Shown here piece after piece: positions 1 through 7,362 of a stretch of DNA of 10,260 bases. The position numbers were made by a program, and so were the translations under genes. Source of the stretch: an uncultured Selenomonas sp. (GTDB taxonomy: Bacteria > Bacillota > Negativicutes > Selenomonadales > Selenomonadaceae); NCBI GenBank assembly GCA_938045435.1, contig CALIBA010000264.1, positions 1 through 10,260 on the forward strand, given 5' to 3'. The stretch's first letter is position 1. Every line of letters starts with the position of its first letter. Below the pieces are notes generated by a model. It worked only from the letters and a program-made list of their open reading frames with translations, was not told the DNA's origin and did no database searches.

Positions 1-61
1 GTCCGCTGCTGTCCGGTGTTTTGCTGGTGTTTATGTTGCTTCTATCTGCCTGTTTTTTCAT
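1..61 (-). CDS. Possible 5' end of a gene running off the left edge (hypothetical)
   Basis: An ATG on the minus strand (complement of 59-61) opens a frame that stays open to the window edge. It gives 20 residues beginning MKKQADRSNINTSKTPDSSG. The polar, Lys/Ser/Thr-rich, disordered-looking start resembles the N-termini of small mobilisation or transfer proteins in Bacteroides conjugative elements, but there is too little to identify a family. It would be divergent from the HTH pair at 453-1048. No clear ribosome-binding site is visible upstream. The opposite strand reads a hydrophobic peptide in frame 3, ending at a TGA at 96-98, which is a common antisense shadow of polar coding sequence. 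Existence of the gene is uncertain. Confidence 0.35.
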   Translation of the reverse strand, partial: MKKQADRSNINTSKTPDSSG

Positions 62-452
62 GGTCGGTTTGGATGGGTTCTCGGAGGCGAAAGTGTGATG
101 AGCATCCCCGGCATCCAAGCATGCAGTGCTGTCCGGCATGATATTGCGCCCGGTTGCTGCTGATTTCTTCGGGGAGCAGGACTTACAAGAAAGCGATTTG
201 TTCTTCCGATAAGACAAAATGGCAGTGAAAGAAAAAGAGGTGCGGAACGATTCGCGGGCTGCTATCTGCTTTCCGTTGCGGCTGTTTTCCGAATAAGCGA
301 AAGCCACCCCTTGCTGCGCCGGTTGTATCCCTGCTTTTCCATTTATATCCCTCCTGTTCCCGATTGCGTTGACAGCATTTTGCGTGCAATTTAAGTTTGC
401 CGCCGAAAACAGTAAAACCTAAATACCAACTAGAAAACTAATACGTGGATCC
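62..452. other. Intergenic region, no convincing gene
   Basis: About 390 bp without a frame that looks like a protein gene. The minus-strand reading at 183-389 has low-complexity, Arg/Phe-rich composition and resembles no family known to me. A 10-nt sequence TGCTGTCCGG occurs at 7-16 and again at 127-136; I attach no function to it. The right part carries the promoter at 369-399. If the left-edge gene is a mobilisation gene, this would be a natural place for an origin of transfer, but I see no convincing nick-site inverted repeat. Confidence 0.5.
369..399 (+). promoter_or_regulatory. Bacteroidetes-type promoter for the HTH pair
   Basis: TAAGTTTG at 392-399 matches the Bacteroides -7 consensus TAnnTTTG exactly. 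TTGACA at 369-374 lies 17 nt upstream, in the expected place for the -33 element (consensus TTTG/TTG). Transcription would begin near 405, giving a leader of roughly 45-50 nt before the ATG at 453. This is the best promoter match I noticed in the intergenic regions of the window. Confidence 0.5.
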
Positions 453-746
453 ATGAAGTATTTAATTATTACAGAGGCCGATTGGATCTGCCTGCGGAAC
501 GAGGTGCTGAGCCTTGCAGAATGTTGCCCGAAGGCTTTCGGAGAACCATCTAAACACACGGATTGGTTGCATAACGGGGACGTCTGTCGTCTACTCGGCA
601 TCAGTAAACGCACCCTGCAACATTACCGAGACACAAGCGTGTTGCCCTTCGCACAGATCGGGCACAAGTGCTATTACAAGCGGGAGGACGTGGAGCGACT
701 ACTCTGCGTGAAGTCTGACAAAACGGCACACACGACGAAGCAATGA
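453..746 (+). CDS. Helix-turn-helix (HTH_17/MerR-like) small DNA-binding protein, excisionase-like
   Basis: A 97-residue protein. After a divergent N-terminal third, residues about 38-86 form an excisionase/MerR-type winged helix. VCRLLGISKRTLQHYRD is the helix-turn-helix with recognition helix, and the IGHKCYYKREDVERLL segment is the wing (Tyr-Tyr-Lys) plus final helix. It is one of a pair: across 41 aligned residues, 22 are identical to the next protein. Such pairs are common in Bacteroides conjugative transposons. The CTnDOT excision proteins Xis2c and Xis2d are comparable small HTH proteins, so a role as recombination directionality factor or element regulator is plausible. No strong Shine-Dalgarno precedes the ATG, which is normal for Bacteroidetes. 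Its TGA overlaps the next start (ATGA at 743-746), so translation is probably coupled. The function is inferred from fold and context only. Confidence 0.85.
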   Translation: MKYLIITEADWICLRNEVLSLAECCPKAFGEPSKHTDWLHNGDVCRLLGISKRTLQHYRDTSVLPFAQIGHKCYYKREDVERLLCVKSDKTAHTTKQ

Positions 747-1048
747 TGGAAGCGATTCAAGACTTGAGTATGGAGACAGGCGAGATGCAGGTGGTCATCT
801 CAGCCTTGCGACGCGTCAAGGAAAGGATTCGGGATGTATCCGAGACGCACCGGCCACTCTTCGGCGGTGAACACTTCCTCACGGGCAAGGAGGTTTGCGA
901 ACGGCTCTACATCAGCCCTCGCACTTTGCAGGATTACCGCGACCGAAAGGTCATCCCCTACACGCAGTTTGCCGGCAAGATCCTCTACAAGGCCTCAGAC
1001 TTAGAAAGGATCTTGGAGGAAAACTACAGGGGAGGCGGGAAGCGGTAA
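743..1048 (+). CDS. Helix-turn-helix (HTH_17/MerR-like) small DNA-binding protein, second of pair
   Basis: A 101-residue protein with an N-terminal helical stretch (about 1-35, likely a dimerisation helix) followed by an excisionase-type winged helix at about 46-93. The core is VCERLYISPRTLQDYRD, then the wing FAGKILYK, then the helix DLERILEE. The family and likely role are those of the preceding protein, and the shared motif RTLQxYRD suggests an old duplication. The start overlaps the previous stop by four bases. A second ATG directly follows at 746, so the true start could be one codon later. It is convergent with the ABC transporter gene that ends at 1121. A regulator or excisionase of the host mobile element is more likely than a regulator of the metal-uptake locus, but the sequence does not settle this. 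Confidence 0.85.
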   Translation: MMEAIQDLSMETGEMQVVISALRRVKERIRDVSETHRPLFGGEHFLTGKEVCERLYISPRTLQDYRDRKVIPYTQFAGKILYKASDLERILEENYRGGGKR

Positions 1049-1071
1049 GGCGGAGAAGCACGCATTCGAGA

Positions 1072-1104
1072 ATTGGGATTAGCATTTACTTTCTATCCCC
1101 CAAT
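1072..1104. terminator. Stem-loop between convergent genes
   Basis: ATTGGG at 1072-1077 pairs with CCCAAT at 1099-1104. The stem can be extended inward (ATTAG with CTAT) across small bulges. It lies in the 72-bp gap between the plus-strand HTH pair and the minus-strand ABC operon, and TTTTCTT follows at 1111-1117. The placement suggests a (possibly bidirectional) terminator. The stem is imperfect and the U-tract is weak. Confidence 0.4.
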
Positions 1105-1120
1105 CGTCCATTTTCTTAGG

Positions 1121-2809
1121 TTACAGTAGTTTTCGGTACACCCCATCTTTCGCTTCAAGTTCGGCGTGGGTACCACTCTCTATAAGCCGTCCCTTGTCCA
1201 TCACGATTATCTGATGGGCGTTGCGGATGGTTTGCAGATGGTGGGCAATGACCAAAACCGTGCGGTTGCGGATAAGGGCAGACACGGCCTGTTGTATCTT
1301 GTACTCATTGACGGGATCAATGTTGCTCGTTATTTCGTCCAACAGAAGAATGGGAGCGTCTTTGAGGAACGCACGGGCGATGGAGATGCGTTGCTTCTGT
1401 CCGCCCGACAGTCCCAAGCCGTTCTCTCCGATTTTCGTTTCGTAACCATCAGGTAGGCCAACGATGAAGTCGTGTATCATCGCCCGACGTGCGGCTTCCT
1501 CGATTTCCGCTTGCGTGGCATTGCGATCACCCACCTTGATGTTGTTGGCGATGGTATCGGAAAAGAGGATGACGTTCTGCATCACCACACTGATTTTACT
1601 GAGCAGATAATCATAGTCCATCTCCCGAATATCCACCTCTCCAATGCGGATATTACCCGCCTGCGGTTCCCAAAAGCGGAGCAACAGATTGGTGAGGGTC
1701 GTCTTGCCTGAGCCTGATGAGCCGACAAGTGCCGTTACAGTCTGTTCGGGGACGCTGAACGTGAGATCCTTCATCTCAAAGCCTTCTTCCTCATAGTAGA
1801 AGCCGACACCCTCGAATGAGAGGTCGAAGCGTTCAACTGTTTTCGGTTGGCCGGGATTGGCGATGAAGGGTGCATCTAACAAGCGGGAGATGCGTCCGTA
1901 GCTGTCCTTTACCTTGATGTAGTTCAGCCAGTGGCTCTCCATGTTGATAAAGGGCTTGTAGAACTCCCTCGAGACGATGACAAACATCAGGTAAGCAAAA
2001 ACGGAAAGTTCACTGCGCCAACTCCACCAAAGACCAAGCGTAGCCATCAGCGCAAAAGCCAGCTCTATGAGAAAGACATACCTGCCCACGCTTACAGCTG
2101 CAAGTCGTGAGGTCTTCTTGCTACTTTCTCCAAACTCATGAACGGAACGGTCGAGCCTGTCACGAAACATGCCCTTTCCTCCGAATACTTTCAGCACGGG
2201 TATACCCTTGACATATTCCACAAAGAGGCTGACCATATCCGCCAGACCGTCTTGTGTCTCCTGCTGTGCTTTCATACCCGAACGAATGCCTCGATAAAGG
2301 GAAAAAAGAGCAACAGGAAGGAAGGCAACCATCGCCAATCCCATACGCCAGTCTACGCAGAACAGTCCGATGCCGAGTATCAGTGCCACGATGAAATCGG
2401 CGGACATTCGTGTCCAGAGATGCCCCACCACCATTTCCATATTGTCCACGTCTTTGTGGATGATGGTGCTTATCTCACCCAGCCGCTCATTGGTGTAGAA
2501 ACCAAGCGAGAACTTCTTCAGCTTCAAAATGATTTTCTCGCGGATACGCTCCACGAGGTCGAAGCCGGCAAAGTGCTTACTCATATCGGCTATGGCATTG
2601 GAGATGGTTTTCAAAACCAGCAGGCCGCCAAGCATCCACGCTGCGGAAACGAGCGAAACGCTTTCGCCCGATATATAACGATCGATAAGGAGCAGGACGG
2701 TAAGCATAATCGCCGTGCCACAGAGGGCATAAACCACAAAAAACAGTGCGGAGACAATCAGGTGCTGCACCCCGCGGGCGGTCAATTCATTCAATATATT
2801 GCGTACCAT
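1121..2809 (-). CDS. ABC transporter half-subunit (exporter fold, fused TMD-NBD), YbtQ/IrtB-like
   Basis: A 562-residue fused subunit from the chosen start. The membrane domain (about 15-290) has six predicted helices. The ATPase domain (about 330-562) has Walker A GSSGSGKTT (363-371), Q-loop Gln411, an intact LSGGQ signature (467-471), Walker B ILLLDE with Asp491/Glu492, and His523 in the H-loop. The D-loop reads SNID rather than the usual SALD, and the H-loop context is AHHLQT rather than AHRLST. It should form a heterodimer with the upstream subunit. Exporter-fold pairs beside a TonB receptor and an AraC regulator are known in siderophore import (YbtPQ, IrtAB), so inner-membrane metallophore import is inferred; drug or lipid export remains possible. 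Start choice: ATG at 2807-2809 has AGGAG 8 nt upstream and lies 2 nt after the upstream stop. An ATG at 2839 would add ten residues and overlap that gene by 28 bp. Confidence 0.9.
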   Translation of the reverse strand: MVRNILNELTARGVQHLIVSALFFVVYALCGTAIMLTVLLLIDRYISGESVSLVSAAWMLGGLLVLKTISNAIADMSKHFAGFDLVERIREKIILKLKKFSLGFYTNERLGEISTIIHKDVDNMEMVVGHLWTRMSADFIVALILGIGLFCVDWRMGLAMVAFLPVALFSLYRGIRSGMKAQQETQDGLADMVSLFVEYVKGIPVLKVFGGKGMFRDRLDRSVHEFGESSKKTSRLAAVSVGRYVFLIELAFALMATLGLWWSWRSELSVFAYLMFVIVSREFYKPFINMESHWLNYIKVKDSYGRISRLLDAPFIANPGQPKTVERFDLSFEGVGFYYEEEGFEMKDLTFSVPEQTVTALVGSSGSGKTTLTNLLLRFWEPQAGNIRIGEVDIREMDYDYLLSKISVVMQNVILFSDTIANNIKVGDRNATQAEIEEAARRAMIHDFIVGLPDGYETKIGENGLGLSGGQKQRISIARAFLKDAPILLLDEITSNIDPVNEYKIQQAVSALIRNRTVLVIAHHLQTIRNAHQIIVMDKGRLIESGTHAELEAKDGVYRKLL

Positions 2810-2811
2810 CG

Positions 2812-4557
2812 TTATGTCTCCTCTTCTTTCAGTTGCCATCTGTTTACACGCTCCTGCGTTTCTGTCATGTTGCGGTACAGCGGGCAGCTGTCCATCAATT
2901 CTCCGTGCGTTCCCGTCGCCAAGACCTGACCTTTGTCCATCACAACAATACGCTCCACATCCTGAATGATGTTGAGCCGATGAGCGATGGTGATGACGGT
3001 CTTGTTGCGTTGTAATTCGTCCAAAGCCTCTTGGATAAGTTTCTCATTCTCCCCGTCCAATGCGGCAGTGGCTTCATCGAGAATGACAATCGGCGAGTCT
3101 TTGAGCAACATACGCGCAATGGAAATGCGCTGCTTCTCTCCGCCGGAGAATTTTACACCCACTTCACCTGCCGACGTATCGTAACCACTGGGCAGTCCCA
3201 CGATAAAGTCGTGTATGCGTGCCTTTCGTGCCGCCGTTTCCACCTCCCGTTGTGTAGCGGAGGGCTTGCCGATACGGATATTGTCCCGAATGCTCGTATT
3301 GAAAAGGAACACATCCTGCTGCACTATCGAGAAGAAATCGGCAATGTTGCGCTCGGAGAGTTCCGCAAGATTTTCTCCACCCAGTCGAACGGTTCCCGAC
3401 TGCGGTTGCCAAAAACCCATCATTAGACTTGCCAATGTACTTTTGCCTGACCCCGATTCGCCCACAATAGCCGTATGACTGCCCTTAGGGAATTGCAGAC
3501 TGACATCAGATAATGCACTGTCTTTCTTATTCGGGTAGGCAAACGTAACGTGCTCAAAGCTGACATCGCTCTGCATAGCGCCCGTATCCCGGTCTGCCGT
3601 ATCCTTTACGGGCACTTCGGTAATCGATCGGACCCTCGCCAGCGACTGCCCATAGACAATTCGGAAATGCTGGAACGTGGCCAGTTTGGCAAAGGAGGAC
3701 GAGAACAGTCCGCTCAATATCAGGGCGAGGATGAAGCGTGTCACGGTCAGCTCGCCCGACGCCATCAACCACAGACCGACGAGCGTCATCACCACGATAC
3801 CACCCTCTAAAAACATCGTTATGAGCGTCATCGGCACGGTCACGCTGAACATACTCCGCGTTACCCGGCGGATATAATCGCGCATGCCGCAGAGAACCCG
3901 CTCTGTCCGGGTCTCCTCGTGACTGAATGCCTTAATGACCGGAATCGTGGCCACATACTCCAAAAGGTCTTCCGACATCTTCTGCGTACTTTCCATAAAG
4001 TGTTGGAAACTCTTTCTCCAAAGCGTTTTGACTGTCATCTGCAAGAGAAACGCCAACGGTAGCAGCAATACGAGTGACAACCCCAGTCGCCAGTCCAACA
4101 CCATGACAATACCCCAGAGCAAAGCAGGGAAAAGCGTCGCAGAGAGAATTTCGGGCAGCCCATGTGCCAAATACATCTCGATTTGTTCTACGTCGTGGTT
4201 GATGATGTTCACCAAGTCACCCACCTTCCGCTCCTGAAAGAAACCGATCGGCAACCGCTGCAAGTGACTCACAATGCGCATTCGCAATCGGGTGAGGGCG
4301 TTATAAGCCGAGTAATGGGCCCGCCAAATCGAAATTCCATAAAACACGCCGCGAAACAAGGCAAACAATACCATCGCCACTCCGACCGACCAAAGCATTG
4401 CAGGAGTGAGTGTGTTGCCCATCAGCCTGTCCACCGCCCACACCACGAACAACAGGGGAAGCGTGCCGAATACAAGGTGCAGCACAACTACCGTATTGGA
4501 GAGCAGGTTGCAGCTCTCCCTTTCCTCATCGAGAGGTCTGATTTTCTGTTTATCCAT
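2812..4557 (-). CDS. ABC transporter half-subunit (exporter fold, fused TMD-NBD), YbtP/IrtA-like
   Basis: A 581-residue fused permease-ATPase and the first gene of the minus-strand operon. The membrane domain (about 18-300) has six likely helices, at roughly 20-45, 55-76, 138-155, 158-174, 240-263 and 270-290. The ATPase domain (about 331-565) has Walker A GESGSGKST (366-374), Q-loop Gln414, Walker B IVILDE (490-495), D-loop AALD and H-loop His526. The signature reads FSGGE (470-474), a departure from LSGGQ also seen in other heterodimeric transporters. The catalytic glutamate is present in both partners, so both ATP sites may hydrolyse. The next gene begins 2 nt after this stop with its ribosome-binding site inside this coding end, implying strict co-expression. 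There is no SIP/reductase domain, unlike mycobacterial IrtA. Siderophore import is inferred from context; an export role cannot be excluded by sequence. Confidence 0.9.
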   Translation of the reverse strand: MDKQKIRPLDEERESCNLLSNTVVVLHLVFGTLPLLFVVWAVDRLMGNTLTPAMLWSVGVAMVLFALFRGVFYGISIWRAHYSAYNALTRLRMRIVSHLQRLPIGFFQERKVGDLVNIINHDVEQIEMYLAHGLPEILSATLFPALLWGIVMVLDWRLGLSLVLLLPLAFLLQMTVKTLWRKSFQHFMESTQKMSEDLLEYVATIPVIKAFSHEETRTERVLCGMRDYIRRVTRSMFSVTVPMTLITMFLEGGIVVMTLVGLWLMASGELTVTRFILALILSGLFSSSFAKLATFQHFRIVYGQSLARVRSITEVPVKDTADRDTGAMQSDVSFEHVTFAYPNKKDSALSDVSLQFPKGSHTAIVGESGSGKSTLASLMMGFWQPQSGTVRLGGENLAELSERNIADFFSIVQQDVFLFNTSIRDNIRIGKPSATQREVETAARKARIHDFIVGLPSGYDTSAGEVGVKFSGGEKQRISIARMLLKDSPIVILDEATAALDGENEKLIQEALDELQRNKTVITIAHRLNIIQDVERIVVMDKGQVLATGTHGELMDSCPLYRNMTETQERVNRWQLKEEET

Positions 4558-4696
4558 ATATTTATGTCATTATCGTCAATTGAAAATGGTTTGCGAATCT
4601 CTTGGGATACCTATCGTTGTGTCACTCACAAAGCCTGCTTAGTCGCATCTCTTAAGCATGCTACCCTTATAGGTTATAGTCAGTCACCATGCAAGG

Positions 4697-4738
4697 TGGT
4701 GCACAAGTACCTTATACAGTAAGTGTACAGGGGCACCA
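4697..4738. repeat. Imperfect inverted repeat / hairpin in the divergent region
   Basis: TGGTGC (4697-4702) pairs with GCACCA (4733-4738), GTAC (4707-4710) with GTAC (4725-4728), and CTTA (4711-4714) with TAAG (4720-4723) around a TACAG loop. That gives 14 pairs in three blocks separated by small bulges. A further CACCA at 4685-4689 could compete for the TGGTG segment. It may be a regulator-binding dyad or a leader hairpin; there is no U-tract to suggest a simple terminator. Confidence 0.4.
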
Positions 4739-4824
4739 TGTGAAAAGAGGGAGTCATGCGTAGGCCGAAATTCGCTAGACCGTTTCCGTTTGAAACTATG
4801 GCGGCGAAGGTGAGGAGATACACA

Positions 4825-4839
4825 GGGATAAATTAACCC
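4825..4839. promoter_or_regulatory. 15-bp dyad, possible repressor or metalloregulator site
   Basis: The sequence GGGATAAATTAACCC is a 15-bp palindrome with a single mismatched pair around a central A. It lies about 136 bp upstream of the receptor ATG. A short AT-rich dyad in front of a metal-uptake operon could be an operator, but it does not match the classical Fur box well. Confidence 0.25.
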
Positions 4840-4886
4840 GAATGAGCATAATACTGCCCGAAAACGATACGCTTAGGACGGTTCAA

Positions 4887-4921
4887 CTCGATAGGGGTAT
4901 AGATGTGCTTGATAGGGGTAT
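4887..4921 (+). promoter_or_regulatory. Direct repeat with 21-bp spacing, candidate AraC-type operator
   Basis: GATAGGGGTAT occurs at 4890-4900 and identically at 4911-4921. Including three bases to the left, 13 of 14 positions agree. The centre-to-centre distance is exactly 21 bp, or two helical turns, the spacing of the tandem half-sites (araI1/I2) contacted by an AraC dimer. The repeat ends 53 bp before the receptor ATG and abuts the region where a -33 element would lie. This suits an activator that contacts RNA polymerase directly. The cognate protein would most simply be the AraC-family product at 9032-10012. Confidence 0.55.
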
Positions 4922-4974
4922 TTACTTCTTTGATGTACCGACACCTTTGCGCAGATTTTTCATGAACGAATAAG

Positions 4975-7344
4975 ATGTTGATTTCAAAGGCGGCTTGCAT
5001 ATGCAGGATAATACTTACAATGAGTTCTCTATTGTCGCTTCCTCTTTTTGCTCAGAAGCAGATAACGGAAATTCGTGTCATAGATAGCGAAAAGGAAAGT
5101 GTTATTGAATCGGCAACACTTCAATGGAGAGCATTGGGCTCTTCCTTATATATGGATGGCACAACGACTGACCGCAAAGGCATCGCAAGGGTGAATGCAG
5201 ATGTCGGGCAGAAACTTGTGCTAAGTGTGAGTTATGTCGGCTATCAAACAGCTACCGACACCATAACCTCTGATGGGAAGAGATACACGATAAAACTTTA
5301 TCCCGATGCAATGGCGTTGGAGAATGTCGTGGTCTTCGGAAAAACAAAAGCCCGGATTATCAGAGAATCGCCTGAGGCTGTTTCCGTGATAAACGCAAAG
5401 GAGCTGCAAGGTCGCTCCGTGTCTTTAGAAACCATCTTGAACAAGACCATTGGATTGAAAGTCGGGCAGACCGGTGGCTTGGGTAGCAGTTCGAGAATTA
5501 TCGTCCATGGTTTGGAGGGGAACCGCATTCAAATTCTTTGGGACGGTATACCGATGAATACTTCGGATGGTGCCTTTTCGCTTGATGAGATACCGATAGA
5601 TATTATCGAACGAATAGAGGTTTACAAAAGCATTATTCCTGCACGATTTGGTTGCGACGGACTGGGGGGTGCCGTCAATATTGTGACGAAAGAATTTAGT
5701 ACGGACTACTTAGATGCTTCATATGAACTTGGCTCTTATCAAACACACAAGGCCAGTGTCTTCTCTCGTAAAAACTTCCCCAAGAATGGTATCCTGCTCG
5801 GTGCGGGTGGTTATTATACGTCTGCAAAGAATGATTACTCTTTCAGAGTTCCCGAAAGAGAGGACTTATTGGTAAAGCGAGACCACGACTGTTTTCGGTC
5901 GTATATGCTGAAAGGGAAAATCGCTTTCAGCAAACTTTGGTTCGATGAGATGAGTACCGAATTCGGGTACTATAATCGTTTCAATGAGATACAAGGGGTA
6001 TTGAAGAACATCCGGTATGCCGAAAACAAATCCGGGATGTTCATGCTCGAGAACAAACTGATAAAAAGTGGAATGCTGAACAACTGCCTTGACTTCGAGT
6101 CTCATTTCTCCCTCTCGCATACGACGAACAATTTTGTGGATACGGCACGAGTAAATCATGATTTTGAGGGAAACATATATCCGAGTCCGAACGGACAGGG
6201 AGAGACGGGAGATGTGCCTCATAACTCAAACGACAAAGGTTTGGAAATCAACGAGCGCATCAATTTCGATTACAGATTGTCCGCTAATCACAACCTGAAC
6301 CTGAATACGCTTATTAACTACGCCCGCAGACAGCCAAATGACGACATGGCAAGCCGACATGCCGGTTTTGTCATTGGAGGATTTCCCAGCAAAAAGATCA
6401 GCGTTGTCTCAGGTTTGACTTGGGAAGCGAAACTCTTAGACAGAAAACTGACGAATATGCTCTCTGTAAAGTATTTCCATCTCCATTCTGAGATAGAGGA
6501 TCTGACTTCATACGAGATGATTGAGGCTCCGAAGAAAAAGAGCAACACGACATCGCAAATCGGATGGATAGAAGCAATGAAATATGAACCGTTCAAAGGC
6601 TTTCATCTGAAGGCTTCCTATCAACGAGCAATACGTCTCCCTAATTCGCAAGAGTTGTTCGGTGACGGCATCATAACTTTTCCTGCTGCTGGATTGAAAC
6701 CTGAGAAAAGCCACAACTTCAATCTGGGATTCTTGATAGACAAAAACAACGTACTCGGACTTTCGCGATTACAGTTTGAGGTAAACGGCTTTTACATGCA
6801 GGTAAGCGACATGATAAAGCTGATGAAGCAGCATATGGCGGCCGGATATGTGAATGCTGAAAGGGTACATATTAAGGGCATAGAGACCGAGTTGAAATTG
6901 GATATATCGCCGACAGTCTATGCCTATGGGAATCTGACTTATCAGGATGTCCGCGATGTCTTGGAGCATTTGCCGGGCACCCAAGCCCCCAATCCGACAA
7001 AAGGGCTGCGACTGCCGAATATTCCTTACTTGTTCGCCAACTTCGGAGCAGAATATCACAGTGACCAATTACTCAAGAATTGGTATGTCAAGGCATTTTG
7101 GGACGGAAAGTTCACGGAAGAGTTTTTCTACTTCTGGGAACTTACCGAATTACAGAAACGGCGCATCCCTCGCAGTTTTGTCAATGACATAGGCTTGCTA
7201 TTGACCTACAAGAACAGATATTCCATTGCTTTGGAATGCCACAATCTGATGAACAAAGAAGTCTGGGATCAGTATCGTCAACCGTTGGCAGGGCGGACAT
7301 TCCACTTGAAATTCAGATACGTCTTTTCAAAAGGAATTTTATAA
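4975..7344 (+). CDS. TonB-dependent outer-membrane receptor (siderophore/metallophore type)
   Basis: A 789-residue receptor. Residues 1-27 form a signal peptide ending SLPLFAQ, cleaved near 27. Residues about 31-110 are a carboxypeptidase-regulatory-like beta-sandwich typical of Bacteroidetes receptors. The plug follows at about 125-240, with AVSVINAKEL, IIVHGLEGNRIQILWDGIPM and GLGGAVNIVTKE as hallmarks. The rest is a 22-strand-type barrel with a near-terminal aromatic strand (FHLKFRYVF) that resembles an outer-membrane insertion signal, followed by five extra residues. It should bind a metal chelate at the surface and import it using TonB/ExbBD energy; no tonB gene is in the window. A DUF4374 lipoprotein follows 18 nt downstream, and the ABC operon is divergent. 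The pairing with a DUF4374 protein, rather than a SusD-like one, favours a metallophore over a glycan. The exact ligand is unknown, and haem is an alternative. Confidence 0.92.
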   Translation: MLISKAACICRIILTMSSLLSLPLFAQKQITEIRVIDSEKESVIESATLQWRALGSSLYMDGTTTDRKGIARVNADVGQKLVLSVSYVGYQTATDTITSDGKRYTIKLYPDAMALENVVVFGKTKARIIRESPEAVSVINAKELQGRSVSLETILNKTIGLKVGQTGGLGSSSRIIVHGLEGNRIQILWDGIPMNTSDGAFSLDEIPIDIIERIEVYKSIIPARFGCDGLGGAVNIVTKEFSTDYLDASYELGSYQTHKASVFSRKNFPKNGILLGAGGYYTSAKNDYSFRVPEREDLLVKRDHDCFRSYMLKGKIAFSKLWFDEMSTEFGYYNRFNEIQGVLKNIRYAENKSGMFMLENKLIKSGMLNNCLDFESHFSLSHTTNNFVDTARVNHDFEGNIYPSPNGQGETGDVPHNSNDKGLEINERINFDYRLSANHNLNLNTLINYARRQPNDDMASRHAGFVIGGFPSKKISVVSGLTWEAKLLDRKLTNMLSVKYFHLHSEIEDLTSYEMIEAPKKKSNTTSQIGWIEAMKYEPFKGFHLKASYQRAIRLPNSQELFGDGIITFPAAGLKPEKSHNFNLGFLIDKNNVLGLSRLQFEVNGFYMQVSDMIKLMKQHMAAGYVNAERVHIKGIETELKLDISPTVYAYGNLTYQDVRDVLEHLPGTQAPNPTKGLRLPNIPYLFANFGAEYHSDQLLKNWYVKAFWDGKFTEEFFYFWELTELQKRRIPRSFVNDIGLLLTYKNRYSIALECHNLMNKEVWDQYRQPLAGRTFHLKFRYVFSKGIL

Positions 7345-7362
7345 CTCTAAACACGAATAAGA

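Larger units (their letters stand above)
4558..4974. promoter_or_regulatory. Divergent control region between ABC operon and receptor operon
   Basis: 417 bp between two start codons pointing away from each other. No protein gene is convincing here. It holds an imperfect hairpin (4697-4738), a 15-bp dyad (4825-4839) and an 11-bp direct repeat at 21-bp spacing (4890-4921), listed separately. I found no exact TAnnTTTG promoter on either strand. The closest on the plus strand are TCCGTTTG at 4785-4792 and CACCTTTG at 4942-4949. Weak core promoters fit genes that need an activator, such as the AraC-type protein encoded at 9032. A GATAGGTAT copy on the minus strand (complement of 4607-4615), near the ABC start, resembles the direct-repeat motif. 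Confidence 0.6.

Noticed and set aside
3..98. Hydrophobic frame-3 peptide entering from the left edge on the plus strand
   Set aside because: It could be the end of a membrane protein, but it is antisense to a frame that starts cleanly with MKK. Only 31 residues are visible, so I kept the minus-strand alternative at low confidence.
183..389. 68-codon minus-strand frame
   Set aside because: No recognisable domain, unusual composition and no start context. It also covers the promoter of the HTH pair.
2138..2929. 263-codon plus-strand frame
   Set aside because: It lies antisense to the two ABC transporter genes, whose motifs are unambiguous. Its His/Gln-rich composition is typical of an antisense shadow.
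4162..4722. 186-codon plus-strand frame entering the divergent control region
   Set aside because: Most of it is antisense to the ABC gene and its composition is not protein-like. The gap is better read as a control region.
4962..4973. Three-codon upstream frame (Met-Asn-Glu-stop) just before the receptor ATG
   Set aside because: Too short to distinguish from chance, and its sequence is mostly the A-rich start context shared with the lipoprotein gene.
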